From Ruminococcus flavefaciens FD-1 (GTDB lineage: Bacteria; Bacillota; Clostridia; Oscillospirales; Ruminococcaceae), in NCBI GenBank assembly GCA_000174895.1, contig ACOK01000076.1:671-37113 (forward strand): 36,443 nt of DNA, given 5' to 3'. A program made the translations under genes and the position numbers. A model generated the notes under the pieces. That model saw nothing but the letters and a program-made list of their open reading frames with translations. It did not search any database and was not told the DNA's origin. Numbering within the stretch: the first letter of the stretch is position 1; each line of letters starts with the position of its first letter. Below, one piece after another: positions 31,793 to 36,443 of the stretch.

Positions 31793-34531
31793 ATGAAGTC
31801 AGCAATAAAAAAATCGTCCCTCCGTGAGATACGTGGGACATTCGGACGTTTCTTTGCGATACTTGCCATTATCGCTCTCGGAGTCGGATTCTTTTCCGGC
31901 GTAAGGGTAACAACTCCTGCTATGGTACAGACGGTGGATGATTTCCTACAGGAGAATCAGTTTTACGATTACAGGCTTCTCTCCACCCTTGGCTGGGAGG
32001 AGGCGGATATAGAGGACTTCCGCACACGAAAAGCCGTGCGATACGCAGAGGGCGCATACAGCCTTGATGTGATTATCTCCGCAGGCAACCGTGAGGAGGT
32101 CTACAAAGTACACTCGCTTACCGATAATATCAACGGCATAAAGCTGAAAAGCGGACGTATGCCCGAGAAGGAAGGGGAGTGCATAATCGAGTACCGCAAG
32201 GACAGGGACTGGCTTGGCAAGGAAATAAAAATATCCTCAGAGAATAACGAAAGGACTAAAGAAGCTTTCCGCCCGGATACTCTCAAAATAGTGGGAACTG
32301 CCGATTCTTCGCTGTATATCAACTTCGAGCGTGGTACTACCTCCATCGGAAGCGGCAGTATCGAGGGATTCATATACGTGCTTCCCGGGGCTTTCGACCT
32401 TGAACAGTACACTGAGGCGTATATCCGCTTTGATGAGGACTATGTGATATACTCCGACGAGTACGACGACTTTATGAGCGGACGTGAAGAACAGTGGCAG
32501 GATATCGCTCAGGAGAGGGCAGATATGCGCTATGACAGCCTTTACAGTGAAGCTGATGAGAAACTCAGCGACAGCAGGGCTGAACTTGAGAAAAATCGTG
32601 CCGACGGACAGGCCTCCCTTGACGATGCAAAAAAACAGCTGGATGATACACAGTCACAGCTTGATGAACAGGCGAAACAGCTGGAGCAGATAAAAGCGCT
32701 GTCTCCGAAAGATTACGAATCAGGCAAGGCGCAGCTGGACGAGGGCTACAAACAGCTTGAACAGGGAAGAGCCGACTATGAAGCGTCCCTTGCGGAGTTC
32801 AATGAGAAAATATCCGACGGCGAATCAAAGTTTGCAGATGCGGAAAAGGAACTGAGCAAGCTGAAAAAGCCCGATACCTATGTGCTTGGACGCAATACCA
32901 ATATCGGCTATGCCTGCTTTGAGAGCGATTCTGAGATAGTGGCGCAGGTGGCAAGGATATTCCCTGTATTTTTCATTCTTGTAGCGGCACTGGTCTGTAT
33001 GACTACCATGAGCCGAATGGTCGAGGAGCAGCGCACAGAAACAGGCGTTCTGAAGGCGCTGGGCTATTCCGAGGCTTCAATTATGGGCAAGTTCATGTTC
33101 TATTCGGGGCTTGCCGCAGTTATCGGCTGTGTGGTGGGATTCGCCGTAGGAACGGTGCTTTTCCCGAGAGTAATCTGGATGACATATGAGCTGATGTACC
33201 TCGACCTGCCCATGCGCTACCTTTTCGATAAGAAGATGGCGGCAGCGGCACTGGCGGCTTCACTGCTCTGCTCGATAGGTACAACGTGGATATCATGCCG
33301 TGTTGAACTGAGAGAGACTGCCGCACAGCTGATGAGGCCTAAATCGCCGAAAGCAGGCAAGAGGGTGCTTCTGGAATACATCCCTTTTGTGTGGGAGAAG
33401 CTTAAATTCCTTCACAAGGTATCGATAAGAAATATCTTCCGCTACAAGAAGCGCTTTTTCATGATGATAATCGGCATAAGCGGCTGTACTGCTTTGCTGG
33501 TGACGGGATTTGGCCTCAAGGACTCGATCGCAGGCTTTGCGGAGGTGCAGTACGACACTATTCAGACCGCCGACGCACAGGCAGGCTTCAAGACTGAAAA
33601 CGGCGATATCCCAGGGAATGTCAGGGAGCTTCTGGCTGAGAATACTGAGGGATATCTGCCTATGTACACGGGTTCGTGGGATCTTCTCTACGGCAGGAAA
33701 GTCAAGAGCATCACCCTTAATGCTCCCGAGGATTATGCGGATTTCGGAAAATATTTCGACCTACACACCGAAAGCGGCGAAACAGTTTCACCTCCTCAGG
33801 AGGGCGAGGCAGTGGTCAGCCATAGCATATCCGAGAGGTACAATGTAAAAAAAGGCGACGAGATAGTTCTGCGAAATGAGGAAATGAAGGAGCTTCATCT
33901 GAAAGTCACAGGCGTCTTCGAGAATCATGTTTACAACTACGTGTTCACGACTTTCGGAACTCTGGAAAAACAGCTGGGAACTCCGCAGGAGCTGAATTCT
34001 GCGTATATTGATTTCCCGTCAGACGCAGATGTGCACGAAGCGGCTAAGGAGATATCCAAAAACGGAAACGTCTCCTTAGTTACGCTGTTTCAGGATCTGA
34101 AAGTCCGCCTCAGCAAAATGATGAGCAGTCTTGACTACATCGTGCTGATAGTAATCGTATCAGCGGCAGGACTGGCATTCGTGGTCATTTACAACCTTAC
34201 CAATATCAACATTACCGAGAGAGTGCGTGAGATAGCGACTATAAAGGTGCTGGGATTCTTCCGCCGTGAGACTTCGGCATATGTTCTGCGTGAGAATATC
34301 GCCCTGACTGCTATCGGTACCGCCGTGGGACTGGTGCTGGGAATATTCGTCCACCGCTTCGTCATGGCGCAGATAGTTGTGGATATGGTGGAATTCAGCG
34401 TAAGGATAAAGCCCATAAGCTTCGTCTACAGCGCAGTCCTCACATTCGTGTTCAACTTCATCATCGACCTCTTCATGGAAATAAAGCTTGAAAGTATCAA
34501 CATGGCCGAGTCGCTGAAATCAGTGGAATAA
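31793..34531 (+). CDS. large ABC permease with two FtsX domains and extracellular coiled coil
   Basis: A 912-aa permease of the type that pairs with LolD-like ATPases. TM1 (about 20-42) is followed by an extracytoplasmic region that includes a long coiled coil (about 245-360, Gln/Leu/Glu-rich, with repeats such as AQLDEGYKQLEQGRADYEASL). Then come a first three-helix FtsX domain (about 380-500), another helix (about 550), a second extracytoplasmic domain, and a C-terminal FtsX domain with ERVREIATIKVLGFFRRE. The reading frame is complete. ATG 31793 is preferred (GGTGAG 4-5 nt upstream), with GTG 31781 possible. It starts 5 nt after the frameshifted ATPase gene. Function unknown; export or extraction of an envelope substrate is likely. 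Confidence 0.87.
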   Translation: MKSAIKKSSLREIRGTFGRFFAILAIIALGVGFFSGVRVTTPAMVQTVDDFLQENQFYDYRLLSTLGWEEADIEDFRTRKAVRYAEGAYSLDVIISAGNREEVYKVHSLTDNINGIKLKSGRMPEKEGECIIEYRKDRDWLGKEIKISSENNERTKEAFRPDTLKIVGTADSSLYINFERGTTSIGSGSIEGFIYVLPGAFDLEQYTEAYIRFDEDYVIYSDEYDDFMSGREEQWQDIAQERADMRYDSLYSEADEKLSDSRAELEKNRADGQASLDDAKKQLDDTQSQLDEQAKQLEQIKALSPKDYESGKAQLDEGYKQLEQGRADYEASLAEFNEKISDGESKFADAEKELSKLKKPDTYVLGRNTNIGYACFESDSEIVAQVARIFPVFFILVAALVCMTTMSRMVEEQRTETGVLKALGYSEASIMGKFMFYSGLAAVIGCVVGFAVGTVLFPRVIWMTYELMYLDLPMRYLFDKKMAAAALAASLLCSIGTTWISCRVELRETAAQLMRPKSPKAGKRVLLEYIPFVWEKLKFLHKVSIRNIFRYKKRFFMMIIGISGCTALLVTGFGLKDSIAGFAEVQYDTIQTADAQAGFKTENGDIPGNVRELLAENTEGYLPMYTGSWDLLYGRKVKSITLNAPEDYADFGKYFDLHTESGETVSPPQEGEAVVSHSISERYNVKKGDEIVLRNEEMKELHLKVTGVFENHVYNYVFTTFGTLEKQLGTPQELNSAYIDFPSDADVHEAAKEISKNGNVSLVTLFQDLKVRLSKMMSSLDYIVLIVIVSAAGLAFVVIYNLTNINITERVREIATIKVLGFFRRETSAYVLRENIALTAIGTAVGLVLGIFVHRFVMAQIVVDMVEFSVRIKPISFVYSAVLTFVFNFIIDLFMEIKLESINMAESLKSVE

Positions 34532-34574
34532 AAATGCCCCTGTCTGCTTAAGACAGATACCTATATAGAAATTT

Positions 34575-34612
34575 TGCCCCTGAGTGTTACAAAGCACTCA
34601 GGGGCATTGTGC
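34575..34612 (+). terminator. hairpin terminator after ABC permease
   Basis: A perfect 12-bp stem (34575-34586 with 34595-34606, arm TGCCCCTGAGTG) with 8-nt loop. A smaller CTGTCT/AGACAG hairpin precedes it at 34540-34556. The 3' T-run is poor (TTGTGC). Confidence 0.6.
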
Positions 34613-34644
34613 ATATTTATGTTGCAAAGCTAAATCAGAATTTG

Positions 34645-35484
34645 TCAGCCAGTTATTTGAGCTTTAGTAGGTCCCTTTGAATTACCGCTTACTTCTACGG
34701 AATGACCGCCGAATGCTCCTCCGTCCGTATAGTATACGATATACCGACCGGTGCTCCTCATATCTATACCTTCCGGAACTAATAGCGAATAAAACTCTTC
34801 TTCGGTAATGTGTGCTTCGCCTTCTTCATCTGCCCATTCATTTGCAAGAGAAGTGAGCTTTCCTGCTGCGAAACGGCGCATTTTCTCATCATGAGCTTTG
34901 AAATCCTGAACAAAAGCTTCGAGTTTGGAAACAGTTTTTGTAGCGTCATCGCTGTTGTCGATGCTGAATTCAATTTTATGTCCCATATATTCAAAAGTCC
35001 CGTCAAAACTGTTGTACCTCTTGTTGAGCAGCAGGTCTCCGAACATTTTTGTCTGAAGATATACAGGACGGTCACGTTCCTCAACATATGCAGCATATAG
35101 CTGTTCCAAAAAAGGCTCGCTGTCTGCAATGCCGAGGACCTCAATCGGGTACAGAACGACATTTTTCTTCTGCATTGCAGCACGGATATGATAAACGACA
35201 CCGCCTTTGAACAGTTTTTTGTATAATTCCGTATCGTGTTCCTCAGGAGTCATTTCCCAAAAAACAGCATCCTTTCCACTGTATTGCTCACCCGTGGTCA
35301 GGTCTATGTGTCCGAGAACGGTTCTTGAAGTTTTATAATTCGTTTGTTTACCGTTGATTGTCTGACTGTAGCAGTTCTGTTCATCGTCGGTGGTGATGAT
35401 CAGATATTCATGTGCTTCTTCGTTCCAATAAGGCTTATTTTCTTCATCGACTTTGCCAAAGCCTACTGTATAAGGATAATTCAT
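34645..35484 (-). CDS. DUF2262 domain protein
   Basis: A 279-aa soluble protein. The C-terminal half (about 140-279) fits DUF2262: FGDLLLNKRYNSFDGTFEYMGHKIEFSI, a central helix region with RRFAAGKLTSLANEWADEE, and the ending YYTDGGAFGGHSVEVSG. The N-terminal half is a separate mixed alpha/beta region with a well-defined start (GGAGG 6-7 nt before ATG). Function unknown; DUF2262 proteins have been noted near polymorphic-toxin and immunity-type genes, but no toxin partner is visible here. It has its own promoter and no signal peptide, so it is cytoplasmic. Confidence 0.75.
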   Translation of the reverse strand: MNYPYTVGFGKVDEENKPYWNEEAHEYLIITTDDEQNCYSQTINGKQTNYKTSRTVLGHIDLTTGEQYSGKDAVFWEMTPEEHDTELYKKLFKGGVVYHIRAAMQKKNVVLYPIEVLGIADSEPFLEQLYAAYVEERDRPVYLQTKMFGDLLLNKRYNSFDGTFEYMGHKIEFSIDNSDDATKTVSKLEAFVQDFKAHDEKMRRFAAGKLTSLANEWADEEGEAHITEEEFYSLLVPEGIDMRSTGRYIVYYTDGGAFGGHSVEVSGNSKGPTKAQITG

Positions 35485-35577
35485 TTTTAACCTCCGAACT
35501 CCTGCATTGTATTTTTCTTCCGGTTGATAATTTCTTACAATGCATAGATTAATAAATTCCGATTTTTGTCAGTAAAA

Positions 35578-35606
35578 ATTATAGCACATCATCTCTGTAC
35601 TGTCAA
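35578..35606 (-). promoter_or_regulatory. sigma-A promoter of DUF2262 gene
   Basis: Minus-strand perfect TTGACA (plus 35601-35606) and perfect TATAAT (plus 35578-35583) with a 17-bp spacer; leader about 85 nt. Confidence 0.88.
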
Positions 35607-35654
35607 TAGAAACGCCATAGTACTTCTGACCTTACATCAGAAATACTATGGCGT
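35604..35654 (-). terminator. thrH: terminator of thrH
   Basis: An 18-bp stem with one mismatch (35612-35629 with 35637-35654) and a 7-nt loop lies downstream of the thrH stop on the minus strand. A T-rich stretch (TTTCTATT) follows and overlaps the -35 region of the next gene. Confidence 0.75.
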
Positions 35655-35698
35655 AAAACTTCTTTATGCGTACCGAGGTTAAGCAGTCAGAGCATTGC

Positions 35699-36304
35699 TT
35701 ATTTGCTGATCTCAGCCTTGATAGCGTTGAGGAGTTCGTCGTAAGTTTCAAAGGCGGGGAGCTGTGGGTTATCGGCCTTGATCTGGTCGGTGCTCTTGAA
35801 AAGGAATCCGGCCTTGCTTGCCTTTATCATACCGAGGTCGTTGTAGCTGTCGCCGCTTGCGATAGTCTCATAGCCGATGGACTGGAGAGCCTTTACTGTG
35901 GTGAGCTTGGACTGCTCGCAGCGCATCTTGAAGCCTGTGATCTCGCCGCTTTCGGCAACTTCGAGAGAATTGCAGAAAATAGTAGGCCAGCCCAGCTTCT
36001 TCATAAGGGGAGTAGCGAACTGTGAGAAAGTATCGCTGATGATGATGACCTGACAGATAGAGCGGAGTTCATCAAGGAATTCCTTAGCGCCGGGGATAGG
36101 GTCGATCTTAGCGATAGTGTCCTGTATTTCTTTCAGACCGAGACCGTGCTCCTTGAGAATGCCTAAACGCCAGTTCATGAGCTTGTCGTAATCAGGCTCA
36201 TCACGGGTAGTCTTCTTCAGTTCGGGAATGCCGCTTGCTTCGGCAAAAGCGATCCATATCTCAGGTACGAGAACACCTTCAAGGTCAAGACAAGTAATGT
36301 ACAT
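35699..36304 (-). CDS. thrH: ThrH: phosphoserine phosphatase / homoserine phosphotransferase
   Basis: A 201-aa HAD-superfamily enzyme. It matches ThrH closely in the N-terminal DLEGVLVPEIWIAFAE, whose first Asp is the phospho-acceptor (motif I, DxEGV rather than the usual DxDxT), TTRDEPDYDKLM, motif II ISDTF, and motif III/IV GDSYNDLGM. ThrH can dephosphorylate phosphoserine and pass the phosphate to homoserine. The ATG at 36304 is chosen for GGAGG about 7 nt upstream; the longer frame reaches back to the -10 region. It is monocistronic, with its own promoter and terminator. Confidence 0.93.
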   Translation of the reverse strand: MYITCLDLEGVLVPEIWIAFAEASGIPELKKTTRDEPDYDKLMNWRLGILKEHGLGLKEIQDTIAKIDPIPGAKEFLDELRSICQVIIISDTFSQFATPLMKKLGWPTIFCNSLEVAESGEITGFKMRCEQSKLTTVKALQSIGYETIASGDSYNDLGMIKASKAGFLFKSTDQIKADNPQLPAFETYDELLNAIKAEISK

Positions 36305-36396
36305 AATTTTTCCTCCGATAAAAATGATTCCCGCTCTTACGGAAAGAGAGGGGAGGCGCCCATGAATGAAGCCATGGACAAAAAGCCTCACCTGTA
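36305..36396 (-). promoter_or_regulatory. structured 5' leader of thrH
   Basis: About 85 nt of leader can fold as an outer GAGGC/GCCTC pair (plus 36353-36357 with 36385-36389) enclosing a CCATG/CATGG hairpin, and a separate CTCTT/AAGAG hairpin nearer the gene. No known riboswitch class is recognised. Confidence 0.35.
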
Positions 36397-36425
36397 ATTA
36401 TACTATACTTTAACAGATTTGTAAA
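36397..36425 (-). promoter_or_regulatory. sigma-A promoter of thrH
   Basis: Minus-strand TTTACA (plus 36420-36425) and TATAAT (plus 36397-36402) with a 17-bp spacer. Confidence 0.8.
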
Positions 36426-36443
36426 GCGCTGAAAAGAAAAAAC

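Overview
The window looks like chromosomal DNA from a Gram-positive anaerobe of the Ruminococcus type (Oscillospiraceae). This is an inference, drawn from a GH130 mannoside phosphorylase resembling the R. albus enzymes, a clostridial-type galactokinase signature, canonical sigma-A promoters with 17-bp spacers, strong AGGAGG ribosome binding sites with some TTG and GTG starts, and abundant palindromic intergenic repeats. No rRNA, tRNA, CRISPR array, transposase or phage gene was seen.

Layout. (1) 1-4000: two paralogous lipoprotein penicillin-binding transpeptidases, each with a near-identical promoter. Between and after them lie two copies of a MITE-like element with perfect terminal inverted repeats. 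(2) 4034-7145: a small membrane protein coupled to endonuclease III, then YjbQ, a Sir2 deacylase and a lipoprotein. (3) 7192-16900, minus strand: an FAD oxidoreductase / GtrA / polytopic GT-C-like operon, a MacAB-like ABC export operon, and an MBL-fold hydrolase coupled to galactokinase. (4) 17169-18188: GH130 phosphorylase. (5) 18538-21839: a Ddl-like ATP-grasp protein with altered active-site residues, DUF1934, and ArgS. (6) 22125-30226: a cell-division and wall-remodelling block with a CdaR/PucR-type regulator, FtsE with a long charged tail, FtsX, a secreted coiled-coil M23 peptidase, a second M23 peptidase broken by one in-frame stop, and an S41 protease. (7) 30227-31075: a gene-free stretch packed with hairpin repeats. 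(8) 31076-34531: an ABC ATPase frameshifted inside a 7-bp tandem repeat, followed by an intact 912-aa permease. (9) 34645-36304, minus strand: a DUF2262 protein and ThrH.

The theme is the cell envelope: transpeptidases, a Ddl homologue, FtsEX with its predicted hydrolases, a processing protease and two exporters. FtsEX would be expected to gate the secreted coiled-coil M23 enzymes, as in PcsB/EnvC systems. No wholly new multi-gene system can be claimed. The most unusual items are the two reading-frame lesions (an ochre stop at the linker between coiled coil and catalytic domain, and a 7-bp x3 tract inside an ABC ATPase), the Ddl homologue lacking expected metal ligands, a hairpin wedged between a Shine-Dalgarno and its start codon, the FtsE tail, and several families of structured repeats.
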